A stretch of DNA of 64,000 nt from WHSW01 sp963742205 (GTDB lineage Bacteria > Actinomycetota > Thermoleophilia > Solirubrobacterales > 70-9): contig CAVUKZ010000010.1 of NCBI GenBank assembly GCA_963742205.1, positions 1-64,000 of the forward strand, given 5' to 3'. Position numbers and translations under genes: made by a program. The notes under the pieces were generated by a model. That model was not told the DNA's origin, did not search any database, and saw only the letters and a program-made list of their open reading frames with translations. Shown piece by piece: positions 18,114 to 28,675 of this stretch. Positions within the stretch are counted from its first letter, which is position 1, and the number at the start of each line of letters is the position of its first letter.

Positions 18114-20698
18114 ATGCCAAGGCGTCGGGGAATCTTCAAGCGAAAGTCCGACGAGGAATCGAGCGAGGCGAACGGCGAGGCCGCAGCTCCCGAAGCGGAT
18201 CCTGAGGCGAGCGAGGATCCGGCGCCCGAACCCGTCGAGTCGGCCGAGGAGTCGGCACAGACGGGCGCCCCCGAGGTCGCCGTCGACCTACCGACGACCG
18301 ACGGCGAGAGCATCGCGGAGCGAATCCGAATCGCCGCGCAGAGCGCCGCCGAGCAGGCGGAGGAGCGCGCACAGGACGAGATCCTTGCCCTCGAGCAGGA
18401 CCTCGCGCGCGCCAAGGCGGACGCGGCCGGGCAGCTGGAGTCGATCGAGGGCCGGCTGGGCGAGGCCGAGCGCCGGGCCAGCGAGGCCGAGCGCCGGGCC
18501 GACCAAGCTGAACTGCACGCCGAGCAGGCCAAGGAGACCATCCGCGAGCTCGAGGCGGCGAGCGCGGCGCGGGCTGCGGCCGACCCCCAGGCGCCCGACT
18601 CACTCGCTGTGGAGCACGCGCTGGCCGCAGCGGAGGATCAGGTTCGCTCCGCGACCGCCGAGTGGTTGCGCGAGCAGCTCAATGCCGCGCGCGACGAGGC
18701 CGACCGGCGCCAGGCGAAGGCCGTCGGGGCCGCCACCGCCGAGACCGAGGAGCGGTTGCGGGCCGAGTTCGAGGCGAAGGCGGAGTCCGGGCCCGATCCC
18801 GAGCTCGAGCGTCTGCGGCGTGAGGTCGGCGAGGCGCGCGAGCGAATCGCGGAACTCGAGGCCGATGCGGCGAAGGCGCCGCCGCCGCTGACCCCTGAGG
18901 CGGATGCGGCGGTTCAGGAGGCGCTAGCGCAGGTCCGCGACGCCGAGGCACGTACCACCGAGGCCCAGCGCGCCCGGGCGGATGCGCAGCGCCAAGCCCG
19001 GGACATCGCTGAGCGCGAGGTCGAGACCCGCACCGCCGACCTCTCCCTCGAGCTCGAGACCCTGCGGGGCGAGCTCGACGAGCGAGTGCGCGAGGCCGCG
19101 GACGGGGCCCGCAACGCGGCCGGGGCACCGGCCACCGGGAATGCTGACCGCGAGCAGTCCGAGGCCGAGATCGCCCGGATTCGGGCCGAGGCCGCGGAGC
19201 GCACACACGCGGAGGTCGAGGCCGCCCGGAGCGCCGCCGAGGCTCGGTTCGCCACCGACCTGCGACTGCGCGACGAAGAGCTCGAGCGCGAGCGCGAGGA
19301 GAAGCTGCGGATCATCGAGAGCTCCGACGCACGCCTGAAAGCGATCGAGGAGCGCGCGCTGGCGGCCGCCGAGCGCGTCAGCGCGGCCGAGAGGGAGCTC
19401 GCGGCCGAAGCGGAGCGGCTGCGCGAGGCGACCGAGATGCGGGTCGCCGAGGCCACAGAGGCCGCGCGGAAACAGGCGACCGAAGAGGTGGAGGCGCGCG
19501 TTGCCGACCGTGAGGCGGAGCTCGAGCGGGCGAGGGCCGACGCGTCCGAGGCCAACTCCGCGACGCAGCGGGTGCAGGAACTGCAGAGCGCCCTCGACGA
19601 GGAGCGCGCGGGCAACTCGAAGGCCCTGACCGAGGCCGAGCGCCAGGTCCAGGAGGCGACCGAGCGCGCCCGCGAGGCCGAGGAGCGCGCCGCCCGTGCG
19701 TCGGTCGACGTCCGCTCCGCTGCCTCGAAGTGGCTCCAGACGCAGGCCGAGGCGCTGCGCGACGAGGGCGAGCGGCGCGCCCAGGCGCATACTCGGACGG
19801 CCGTGTCCGAGGCCGAGGAGCGCGCGAAGGCCGCGCTCGAGGCCGAGCTCGCGTCACAGGCCGACCGGCTGGGCAAGGAGTCCGACGCGAGGGTGGCGCG
19901 CGAGGTCGCGGCCGCCCGCACCGCCGCGGAGGAGGAGGGGCAGCAGGCGCTGCGCGCGCGGGAGGAACAAGCTCGCCCGCGAGGGCTCGGAGGCCGACAG
20001 CGCGCTCGCCGCCTCCCGGCGACAGCTCGAGGAGGCGAACGCGCGCGCGGACGCCGCCGACCGTCGGGCGACCGAGATCGCGGCCGCGTCGCGGCGCGAG
20101 GGAGCGGAGGAGCGCGAGCAGCGCTTCCAGGAGCTCGAGAGCCGGATCGGCGAGCTGGATGAGCGCGCCGGCGAGGTCTCGGCACGCGTCCAGGCCGCGG
20201 CCGCGCCGGCCGAGGACGAGGACGGCGGTCCCCGTCAAGGTGGTCGAGGAGACCGAGCGGCAGCCGGACGAGGCACCGCAGAGCGCTGCGGAATCGCCCG
20301 CTGCGTCGGGTCCGATCGCCGAGCTCGCCGCCGAGGCCGAGAAGCTGGCGCCCGGCCCGGCCGGAGAGGTCGCCGATGACGAGCTGGAGGCGCCGGAGTG
20401 GCTGAGCGAGGACGCGGCCACCGAGGACGACGCGCCCGCCCAGGCGCAGGAGCATGAGGAGGCCGCTCAGGACGAGCCCGAGCCTGAGGAGCGGAGGGCC
20501 GAGGACAAGGGGCCGGTCAGCCTCAGCGAGGCCGACTACAACCAGCTACGCGCGCTGGGCATGTCCGTGACCCAGGCCAAGCGCGTGATGCGCTATCGCA
20601 ACGAGCACGAGGGCTTCAAAACGCTCGACGAGCTCGACCGCGTCCCGGGCTTCGAGCGCAACTTCCTCGACGAGGTCAAGACGCGGTTGATCCCGTAG
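18114..20698 (+). CDS. Very long coiled-coil protein with C-terminal helix-hairpin-helix domain
   Basis: Removing two inserted bases (near 19965 and 20225) gives exactly 861 codons. The N-terminus is basic then acidic (PRRRGIFKRKSDEE). Residues about 65-700 are an almost unbroken Ala/Glu/Arg heptad coiled coil. An acidic linker follows (DDELEAPEWLSEDAATEDD). The last 60 residues form a helix-hairpin-helix-like domain: SLSEADYNQLRALGMSVTQA, FKTLDELDRVPGF. HhH modules usually contact DNA; a rod plus such a tip suggests a chromosome-organising or DivIVA/SMC-like scaffold role. That is inference. The start is uncertain; TAGAGT lies 12 bases upstream of the ATG. Confidence 0.75.
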
Positions 20699-21632
20699 CG
20701 AGCGCGGCCCAGAGCTGGCGCTCCAACAGGTCGCCGTCGGCACGGATCCGCCGGGCGGTGACGCGCACCGTGCGCAGCCCGGCCGCCAGCAGCGCCGCGT
20801 CGCGAGCGCGGTCGCGCTCGAACGCCAGCGAGTCGCCGTGGTGGGCGCGCGAGTCGAGCTCGACCACGAGACGCTCGCGACGCCACAGGCAGTCGAGCTC
20901 GTAGTCCGCGCCGCCGATCCTCATCCACACGTTTCGCTCGGGGGCGGGCAGGCCTCGCTCGGCCAGGAAAGCACCGAACTCGACCTCGAGCTCGGAGGCC
21001 GGGACATCGAGGCCGAGGCGTCGGTCGGCGACGACCGCGCGCAGCGCCGCCATCCCACGCGCCCCCCGATGTCGCTCGATCAGATCGCCCAGCGAGGGTG
21101 AGTCCGCGAGCAACCGCTTCTCGGCAGTGGCCACCGCATGACCGAGGCGGTGACGGTCGAGGACCGCCGCGAGGTCGAGCAGCGTACGCGCCACGGTCGT
21201 GACGGGGATGCCGTCCTCGATCGTCGTCTCGTCCGGCCACAGCGCGAATTCGCAGGCGCGAACGCCCGCCCGCCGGCGGCGACCGAGCGCCGCGACTTCG
21301 TGCAGGCCCGAATACGCCCGCAGATCCCAGAGCACCCCTGCCGATCGGCGACAGAGCACCGCTCCCGGCCCGCACGCGAGAACAGCCGCCATCCATCGGC
21401 CGCGCGCCGACAACAGTGGATGGCCGACCGCGAACACGCCGCTATGCATGGCGTGCAGTCGCCCGGCGTCGAGGCGCCGGCCAATCGCCCGCCGCCCGAA
21501 CCCCTGCGCGAGGAGCTGGCGCGCCGACACGACGCCGTGCTGGCGCGCGGCGAGCTCCGAGATCCCGCGCTCATTTCGCCGACTCGGCGTTTTTGCACCG
21601 TATGCGTCCTCTGGCGACGAGTCGGCGGGCAT
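20676..21632 (-). CDS. AbiEi-like winged-helix plus DUF559-like endonuclease-fold protein
   Basis: The 318-residue protein has an N-terminal AbiEi-type winged helix (residues about 20-75: ISELAARQHGVVSARQLLAQ, RRLDAGRLHAMHSGVFAVGH). The C-terminal DUF559 domain (residues about 225-310) resembles very-short-patch-repair nucleases: GGADYELDCLWRRERLVVEL, DSRAHHG, RTVRVTARRI. The conserved acidic DxD/E.D and RAHH region suggests a nuclease fold. AbiEi is normally the antitoxin of a type IV toxin-antitoxin pair, but no AbiEii nucleotidyltransferase lies beside it. The 3' end overlaps the coiled-coil gene by 23 bases, converging. Confidence 0.75.
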   Translation of the reverse strand: MPADSSPEDAYGAKTPSRRNERGISELAARQHGVVSARQLLAQGFGRRAIGRRLDAGRLHAMHSGVFAVGHPLLSARGRWMAAVLACGPGAVLCRRSAGVLWDLRAYSGLHEVAALGRRRRAGVRACEFALWPDETTIEDGIPVTTVARTLLDLAAVLDRHRLGHAVATAEKRLLADSPSLGDLIERHRGARGMAALRAVVADRRLGLDVPASELEVEFGAFLAERGLPAPERNVWMRIGGADYELDCLWRRERLVVELDSRAHHGDSLAFERDRARDAALLAAGLRTVRVTARRIRADGDLLERQLWAALATGSTAS

Positions 21633-21703
21633 GGGCGCCAGGGTGGCGCTGGGGTCCGCGCTCGTGGTGCGCTAGATGTGGCGGGAGTGAGGCGCTACGT
21701 CGC

Positions 21704-22702
<999 letters not shown>

Positions 22703-22729
22703 CCGACTCGGGATACCGTAGCCGCCACC

Positions 22730-24191
22730 GTGAGCTCGTCCACCGCCCCCGACACACCCCTCGCCTGCGACGTCGTCGTCGTCGGCGGCGGGGCCGCGGG
22801 CCTGCACGTCGCGCTCGAGGCGGCCGGGGAGGGCGCCCGGGTCGTGCTCGTGTCGCGAAAGCCGCTGGCGGAGAGCTCGAGCTTCTGGGCCCAGGGCGGG
22901 CTCGCCGCGGCGCTCGCCGACGACGACTCGCCCGAGCGCCACGCCGCCGACACGCTCGCCGCCGGGCGCGGTCTGTGCCGCACCTCGGCGGTCGAGGTGC
23001 TCACGCGGGAGGCGCCGGCGGCCGTCGAGCAGCTGCGCGAGCGCGGCGTGCGCTTCGACACCGATCCCGACGATGAGCTGGCGCTGGGGCTCGAGGGCGG
23101 CCACTCGGCCCGCCGCATCGTCCACGCCGGCGGCAGCGAGACCGGGCGGGCGATCACCGGCCGCCTGGCCGAGCTGGTCGCCGCCGAGCCCGGGATCGAC
23201 GTGCTGGAGGGCGCGTCGGCGCTCGCTCTGTGGAGCGACGGCGAGCGCTGCGCGGGCGCGATCACCGACCGGGGCGCGATCGCCGCGCCCGCCACCGTGC
23301 TGACCACGGGCGGCGGCGCGGCGCTCTGGCGTCGAACCACCAATCCGTGGGGCGCGATCGGCGCGGGCCTGGTCCTCGCCCACGCCGCCGGGGCCGAGCT
23401 CGGCGGGCTGGAGCTGTGCCAGTTTCACCCCACGGCGCTGGCGCTCGCCGGCTCGACGCACGACGGCTCCTTGATCACCGAGGCCGTCCGTGGCGAGGGC
23501 GCGACGCTGATCGGCGCCGACGGGCGCCGGTTCACCGACGAGCTCGCCCCTCGCGATCAGGTGACCGCGGCGATCCTCGACCGGATGGCGGCGGACGGGA
23601 CCGACCACGTGCTCCTCGACCTGCGGGAGATCGACCCGGATCGCTTCCCGAACGTGTTCGCGACCTGCGCCGCGGCCGGCTTCGATCCCACGCGCGAACC
23701 GGTGCCCGTCTCCCCCGCCGCCCACTACCTGATCGGCGGGATCGCCACCGACCTCCACGGGCGGACCACGCTCCCCGGGCTGCTCGCCGCGGGCGAGTGC
23801 TCGTACACCGGGCTCCACGGGGCCAACCGGCTCGCCTCGAACTCCCTCAGCGAGTGCTTCGTCTTCGGCAGCCGCGCGGCCCGCGCCGCGAGCGGCCAGG
23901 GCGCGGAGCCGGTGCCGGCGGTTCCGCAATGGCGCTTCGGGCCGCCCGTCGGAGGCCACGCGCGACGCCGTCTGGGACTTGGCCGGGCCCCGGCGCGAGG
24001 CGGCGCGGCTCGAGGCCCTGCGATCGGACCCCTATCCGCTCGCGCGGATGATCGCCACGAGCGCGCTCGACCGCCGCGAATCCCGCGGCGTGCACGCGCG
24101 CATCGATTACCCGCTACCCGACCCGGACCTGGATGGGACTCACCTCCTCGTCGGGGCTGACAGCGGCGTGCGCACCGAGCGCTGGCTTTAG
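22730..24191 (+). CDS. nadB: L-aspartate oxidase, one frame break
   Basis: A flavoprotein that oxidises L-aspartate to iminoaspartate, the first step of de novo NAD synthesis. Motifs: FAD-binding VVVVGGGAAGLHVALEA, SSFWAQGGLAAAL, the substrate region LCQFHPTALAL and GSLITEAVRGEGATL, and the diagnostic GLHGANRLASNSLSECFVFG. An inserted base near 23945 shifts frame; the rest continues DLAGPRREAARLEALR and ends GVRTERWL (487 codons in total). GTG 22730 is 10 bases after TACCGT. nadA and nadC are not adjacent. Confidence 0.92.
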
Positions 24192-24196
24192 GCCGA

Positions 24197-24351
24197 TCCT
24201 CCGATCGGAGGAGTATATTTCCTCCTACTGTTGTTTAGGAGTCCATCGATCGGATAAATAACCCCTACCCAATCGCTCTCCCGTTTGCAGACCGATTGGG
24301 CATAAAGCGCCGAAAAGCCTCCGCGGAATGGAGCACGGAAGTCGCGGAGGC
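24197..24351 (+). promoter_or_regulatory. AT-richer promoter region and highly structured leader
   Basis: The stretch holds a 16-base perfect palindrome (24197-24212, TCCTCCGATCGGAGGA). Its right arm GGAGGA can alternatively pair with TCCTCC at 24220-24225. A possible promoter follows, TTGTTT at 24231 and TAAATA at 24255 (18-base spacer). Two hairpins lie in the predicted leader: CCCAATCG...CGATTGGG (24268-24300) and a 9-base-arm GCCTCCGCG...CGCGGAGGC (24317-24351). The gene's ribosome site comes only at about 24374. The function is unknown; it could be an operator cluster, a cis-acting RNA or a small RNA. Confidence 0.5.
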
Positions 24352-24384
24352 GCCATGGACTGGACAACAGGGGTAAGGAGACAG

Positions 24385-24864
24385 ATGTACCGCTTCAGCC
24401 GCTCGATCTATCGCGAGATCGCTTCTGCTGTGGTCGAGGACGAGCGTGATCCGACCGGTTGTCGGAACAAGCAGCTCGTGCTCGACGCGTGTGAGGAGAC
24501 CATCAGGCGTCTCACGTACGACCGCCGTTACTTCGCCAAGCCGGCTCAGAGGCTGTTCAACGACGTGCGCATGCATTTCGCGCTCGCCGACCAGCTGCGG
24601 GTGTGGATGGTGATCGACCGCAACCTCAATCTGGCGCTCGGGTTCCTCGAGCGGATGCCGGACGGTGCCGGACTCGACGGGATCGCGCGCCAGTGCCGCG
24701 CGCACACGCGCAAGGGCACGCCGTGTCAGCGCGACCCGCTGCCCGGCCGCGATTACTGCCCGTCGCACAAGCACCTGGAGGAGACCTACGACGGGCCGGA
24801 GATCCCGATCGAGGCGCTCCAGGGCGACCTCACGGGGGGCCAGGAGGTTCGCGCCGCCGCCTGA
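24385..24864 (+). CDS. Unknown protein with C-terminal Cys/His zinc-knuckle-like cluster
   Basis: A 159-residue protein. ATG 24385 is chosen because AAGGAGA lies 5 bases upstream; ATGs at 24328 and 24355 are in frame but lack a ribosome site. The body is helical (YRFSRSIYREIASAVVEDER, NKQLVLDACEETIRRL). Near residues 110-135 there is a CRAHTRKGTPC...DYCPSHKH cluster (C-x9-C, then C-x2-H-x-H) that looks metal-binding. Tyr and Arg residues are abundant in the helices. I do not recognise the family. The long structured leader suggests tight control, and a strong terminator follows. Confidence 0.7.
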   Translation: MYRFSRSIYREIASAVVEDERDPTGCRNKQLVLDACEETIRRLTYDRRYFAKPAQRLFNDVRMHFALADQLRVWMVIDRNLNLALGFLERMPDGAGLDGIARQCRAHTRKGTPCQRDPLPGRDYCPSHKHLEETYDGPEIPIEALQGDLTGGQEVRAAA

Positions 24865-24912
24865 ACTTCAAGGCGTGTGGGGGCCCGTCGCACACGAACG
24901 GGCATTAGGGGT

Positions 24913-24942
24913 GAGGCCTCGGCTTGGGGAAGCCGGGGCCTC
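24913..24942. terminator. Strong stem-loop between convergent genes
   Basis: Thirteen-base arms GAGGCCTCGGCTT and AAGCCGGGGCCTC pair with one mismatch around a GGGG loop. It sits 48 bases after the Cys-cluster gene and overlaps the stop codon of the converging methyltransferase, so it can serve both strands. A smaller repeat GCCCGT...ACGGGC lies just upstream. Confidence 0.65.
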
Positions 24943-25702
24943 AGCTTTGAGGCGCTGGCCGCTCGGCCACGATCAGCATCCGAACGCGGCCGGGCGCGTG
25001 GACGACCTCGTCGACCGCGACCAGCCGCAAGCCGGCGCGCGCGACGATCCCGGCCGCCGCGGGGCGCGTGTACTCGCGCATGAACGTCACCTGGTCGCGG
25101 TGGAAGTACTCGCGGGACCCCTCGATCAGGTCGAACACCACCCGCCCTCCCGGCCGCAGCTGGCCGCCGATGTTCGCGAGCGCAGCGGCGAACGACGGGT
25201 AGATGTGCTTGAAGGTCAAAAACGAGTAGGCGGCGTCGAGCGGCTCGCCGAACTCGGCGGACTCGACGTCGCCGCAGACGATCTCGAGCCTGGGATCGTC
25301 GTAGGTCCGACGCAGGTGGTCGACGTTCTCCTGCGAGAGGTCCAAGCCGATGTAGCGGCGAAACTCGACGCCGCGGGCGAGCGCGGCGCCCAGGATGCGG
25401 CCGTAGCCCGGTCCGACCTCGAGCACGGCGTGGTCGGGCCCGAAGACGCCGTAGCGCTCGGCGATCTCAACCGCCGGCTCTCCGGAGACCTCATCGCCCC
25501 AGGTGAGGCCGGCATCCGGCGGCGCCTCCCGCCACCGGCGCTTCGAGCGGTCGGCGGTGGAGCCCGCGCTCTCGACCTGGCGCAGCCGGCGCCGGTCGAG
25601 CGCCGCGACGGCGTGCGAGACGCCCGGCGCGTCGAGCAGCCGGCGGCGCATGCGCCGGGTCATCGGGTGGGAGTCGGACCACTTGGCGAGTCTCGTCAGC
25701 AT
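24941..25702 (-). CDS. Class I SAM-dependent methyltransferase
   Basis: A 253-residue Rossmann methyltransferase. The SAM-binding motif I is AVLEVGPGYGRILGAAL, motif II is YIGLDLS, and an acidic CGDVES follows. A post-core LRPGGRVVFDLIEGS strand is present. The N-terminal 70 residues are basic and may form a lid. The substrate is unknown. ATG 25702 has TAGCAT ending 9 bases upstream and is divergent from the PhyH gene, whose own TAAGCT lies within the same 38-base gap. Confidence 0.85.
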   Translation of the reverse strand: MLTRLAKWSDSHPMTRRMRRRLLDAPGVSHAVAALDRRRLRQVESAGSTADRSKRRWREAPPDAGLTWGDEVSGEPAVEIAERYGVFGPDHAVLEVGPGYGRILGAALARGVEFRRYIGLDLSQENVDHLRRTYDDPRLEIVCGDVESAEFGEPLDAAYSFLTFKHIYPSFAAALANIGGQLRPGGRVVFDLIEGSREYFHRDQVTFMREYTRPAAAGIVARAGLRLVAVDEVVHAPGRVRMLIVAERPAPQS

Positions 25703-25740
25703 CGGCAGACGATGCTAGGAGCTTCCGTAAGCTTCGGTCG

Positions 25741-26677
25741 ATGTCGACGGACGTCGCGGCACCGGTGAGTGCGACGCAGCTGCCCTACTTCGGCGGCCCC
25801 TGGTTTCTCTCGCCGCGCTTCGAGGAGTTGATCGACGAGCGGGGCCTGAATCCCGACGACGAGCTGAAGGTGCGTTCATTCGCCGAGCGCGGTTACGTGA
25901 TCCTCGACGACCTTGGGTTCGACGACTTCGACCGACTTCGCCGAGCGCCATGAGGCCGACCTGGCGCCCCTGCACGAGGACGGCAAGCACAACCGGATCA
26001 TGGACGCCTGGACCACCTCGGACGCGGTCCGCGAGCTGGCCACGAGCCCGGCGATCCTGGGCTTCCTCGAGGTGCTCTACGGCCGCCGGCCGATCCCGTT
26101 TCAGACCCTCAACTTCCTCCGCGGCAGCCAGCAGCCCACCCACAGCGACGCCTACCACTTCCACAGCTACCCCAAGCACTTCATGTGCGGGGTCTGGGTG
26201 GCGTTCGAGGACACCGACGACGACAACGGCGCCCTCCACTACTACCCCGGCTCTCACCGGCTGCCCGACTACGACTTCCTCTGTCCCGGTCACGAGGGCG
26301 AGCTGCACGAGTTCGTCGAGAACGAGGTGATCCCGAGCACGGGGCTGCGCAAGGAGCTCGCCTACCTGAAACGAGGCCAGGCGCTGATCTGGGCGGCCAA
26401 CCTCCTGCACGGAGGCGAGCCGGTGGCGAAGCCCGAGCGCACCCGTAGGAGCCAGGTCACCCACTGCTACTTCGCCGACTGCAGCTACTACACCCCGTTT
26501 CGCAGCGACTTCGCCCGCGGCAGGGTCTTCTTTCGCCAGATCACCGACGTGACGACCGGCAAGCTGCAGCCGCTGCGGATTCGCACCGGGCGCGTGCGCC
26601 CGCCGCTGATCTCCCGCGCGGTCACCTGGCAGCGGCGCATCGGGCGCGCCTTCGGCCGCGGCTACGTCCGCTACTAG
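25741..26677 (+). CDS. Phytanoyl-CoA dioxygenase (PhyH) family oxygenase, one frame break
   Basis: A predicted Fe(II)/2-oxoglutarate oxygenase of 312 codons after removing one inserted base near 25930. The iron ligands are visible: THSDAYHFHSYP supplies the H-x-D pair and LLHGGEPVAKPERTRRSQVT supplies the distal His and the oxoglutarate-binding Arg. PhyH members hydroxylate diverse small molecules. The gene lies 15 bases before hyuA, so it may act in the same pathway on a hydantoin- or oxoproline-like compound. ATG 25741 follows TAAGCT by 7 bases. Confidence 0.85.
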
Positions 26678-26692
26678 AGACTTAGTCCCGGG

Positions 26693-28675
26693 ATGCTGCT
26701 CGGGGTCGACGTTGGCGGAACCTTCACCGACGCCGTCGTCTTCGACGGCGAGCGGCTCTACACGGCCAAGGCGCCGACGACCCCGGACGACCAGTCCCGC
26801 GGCGTGCTCGACGCCGTCGAGGCGGCGCTCGCCGAGGCCGGCGCCGAAGCGGGCGACGTCGAGAGCTTCGCCCACGGGATGACCGTCGGCACCAACGCCC
26901 TGCTCGAACAGCGCGGGGCGCGCACGGCGCTCGTCGCGACCCGGGGCTTCGCCGACCTGCTCGAGATCGCCCGCCAGAACCGCCCGCGGCTCTATCACCT
27001 CTGCGCCCCCACGCCGATCCCGCTCGTGGCGCCGGCGGACCGGATCGAGGCCCGCGAGCGGGTCGGGCCCGACGGGGTGATCGAGGCCCTGGAGGACGCC
27101 GAGCTCGACCGGATCGCCGCCGATGCGGCGGACCTCGGCGTCGAGTCGATCGCGATCTGCCTGCTGTTCTCGTACCTCGAGCCCGGCCACGAGCGCGCGA
27201 TCGCGGAGCGCCTGCGCGAGCGACTCGACGGGGTCCACGTGTCCGCCTCGTCGGAGGTGCTGCCGCAGTTTCGCGAGTACGAGCGCTGCTCGACCACCGT
27301 CATCGACGCCTACCTCTCGCCCTTGCTCGACCGCTACCTCGGCCGACTCGGCGAGGCGGCCGCCGAGCGCGGCCTGCCGGAGCCCGCCGTGATGCTGTCA
27401 TCGGGTGGCGTCGCGCCGGCCGGCGAGGCCGCCAAGGCGGGTGCCTGGAGCGTGCTCTCGGGCCCGGCGGGGGGCGCGGTGGGCGCCGGACTGCTGGCGC
27501 GCATCTCGGGCGATGGCAACGCGCTCGGCTTCGACATGGGCGGCACCTCGTGCGACGTCTGCGTCATCGAGTCCGGGCGGGTGCGCAAGACCGACTCGCG
27601 CGAGCTCGACGGGCGCGTGATCCAGCTGCCGATGGTCGACGTCCACACGGTGGGCGCCGGCGGCGGCTCGATCGGCTGGCGCGACTCCGGCGGTGCGCTG
27701 CGAGTCGGGCCGCGGTCGGCGGGGGCCGACCCAGGCCCCGCGTGTTACGGGCGAGGGGGCGAGGAGCCCACGGTCACGGACGCCAACCTCGCCCTCGGTT
27801 ACCTGGGCTCCGGATCCGAGCTCGCCGGCGGCATCGCGCTGGACACCGACGCCGCGAACGCTGCGATCGATCGTCTCGCGGACGAGCTCGGCCTCGAGCG
27901 GCTGGCGGCCGCCGAGGGGATCGTGCGGATCGCGAACACCGAGATGGTCCGAGCGCTGCGCGTCGTGACGGTCGAGCGAGGCGTCGACCCACGCGGGTTC
28001 GCGCTCATGCCGTTCGGGGGCGCCGGGCCGATGCACGCGACGGCGATCGCGGAGGAGCTCGGCATCGAGCGCATCCTCTGCCCACGGGCCAGCGGGGTGC
28101 TGTCGGCCCTCGGCCTCCTCGCGTCCGAGCGCCGCCGCGACACGGCGCGCACCGTGATGTTGAGAGCTGACGCGCTGACCGCCGAGCGTGTGGCCGAGGA
28201 GGTCGGCGCCCTGCGCGAATCGCTCGCCACCGGCGGCCTCGAGGACGCGCAGGCGGAGGTCACCTACGAGCTCCGCTACAGCGGCCAGTCCTTCGAGCTC
28301 GGGGTGAGCGGCGGCGAGCGACCCGAACCGGCGGAGCTCGCCGAGGGATTCGCGGCCGAGCACGAGCGCCGTTACGGCTACCGCGACCCCGACGCCGAGG
28401 TCGAGCTCGTCAACGTTCGCCTGGCCCTCGTCGAGCCCGGTCCCGAGCCGCGGCCGCGGGCCGCGGCCGACGGCGGGCTCGAGCGCGACCGGCGCCGGGC
28501 GCGGTTCGCCGGCGAGTGGCTCGAGGCCGAGGTCCTGCGCGGGGAGCCGCCGGCGGGCACCGAGGCCGAGGGCCCGTGCGTGTTCGAGCTGCCCGAGGCG
28601 ACCCTCGTGCTGCCGCCCGGCTGGCGGGCGTCGGTGGATGAGGCGGGCACCGTGCGCGCGGAGCGGGCGCGATGA
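26693..28675 (+). CDS. hyuA: Hydantoinase/oxoprolinase subunit A
   Basis: A 660-residue ATP-dependent hydantoinase A. The N-terminal ASKHA-fold phosphate loop is LLGVDVGGTFTDAVVFDG; then GMTVGTNALLEQRG, GPAGGAVGAGLLARI, FDMGGTSCDVCVI and GGGSIGWRDSGGALRVGP. Members hydrolyse N-methylhydantoin, 5-oxoproline, acetophenone or related rings with ATP, together with subunit B. The stop overlaps hyuB as ATGA. The substrate is not readable; the dioxygenase upstream may share it. Confidence 0.92.
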   Translation: MLLGVDVGGTFTDAVVFDGERLYTAKAPTTPDDQSRGVLDAVEAALAEAGAEAGDVESFAHGMTVGTNALLEQRGARTALVATRGFADLLEIARQNRPRLYHLCAPTPIPLVAPADRIEARERVGPDGVIEALEDAELDRIAADAADLGVESIAICLLFSYLEPGHERAIAERLRERLDGVHVSASSEVLPQFREYERCSTTVIDAYLSPLLDRYLGRLGEAAAERGLPEPAVMLSSGGVAPAGEAAKAGAWSVLSGPAGGAVGAGLLARISGDGNALGFDMGGTSCDVCVIESGRVRKTDSRELDGRVIQLPMVDVHTVGAGGGSIGWRDSGGALRVGPRSAGADPGPACYGRGGEEPTVTDANLALGYLGSGSELAGGIALDTDAANAAIDRLADELGLERLAAAEGIVRIANTEMVRALRVVTVERGVDPRGFALMPFGGAGPMHATAIAEELGIERILCPRASGVLSALGLLASERRRDTARTVMLRADALTAERVAEEVGALRESLATGGLEDAQAEVTYELRYSGQSFELGVSGGERPEPAELAEGFAAEHERRYGYRDPDAEVELVNVRLALVEPGPEPRPRAAADGGLERDRRRARFAGEWLEAEVLRGEPPAGTEAEGPCVFELPEATLVLPPGWRASVDEAGTVRAERAR

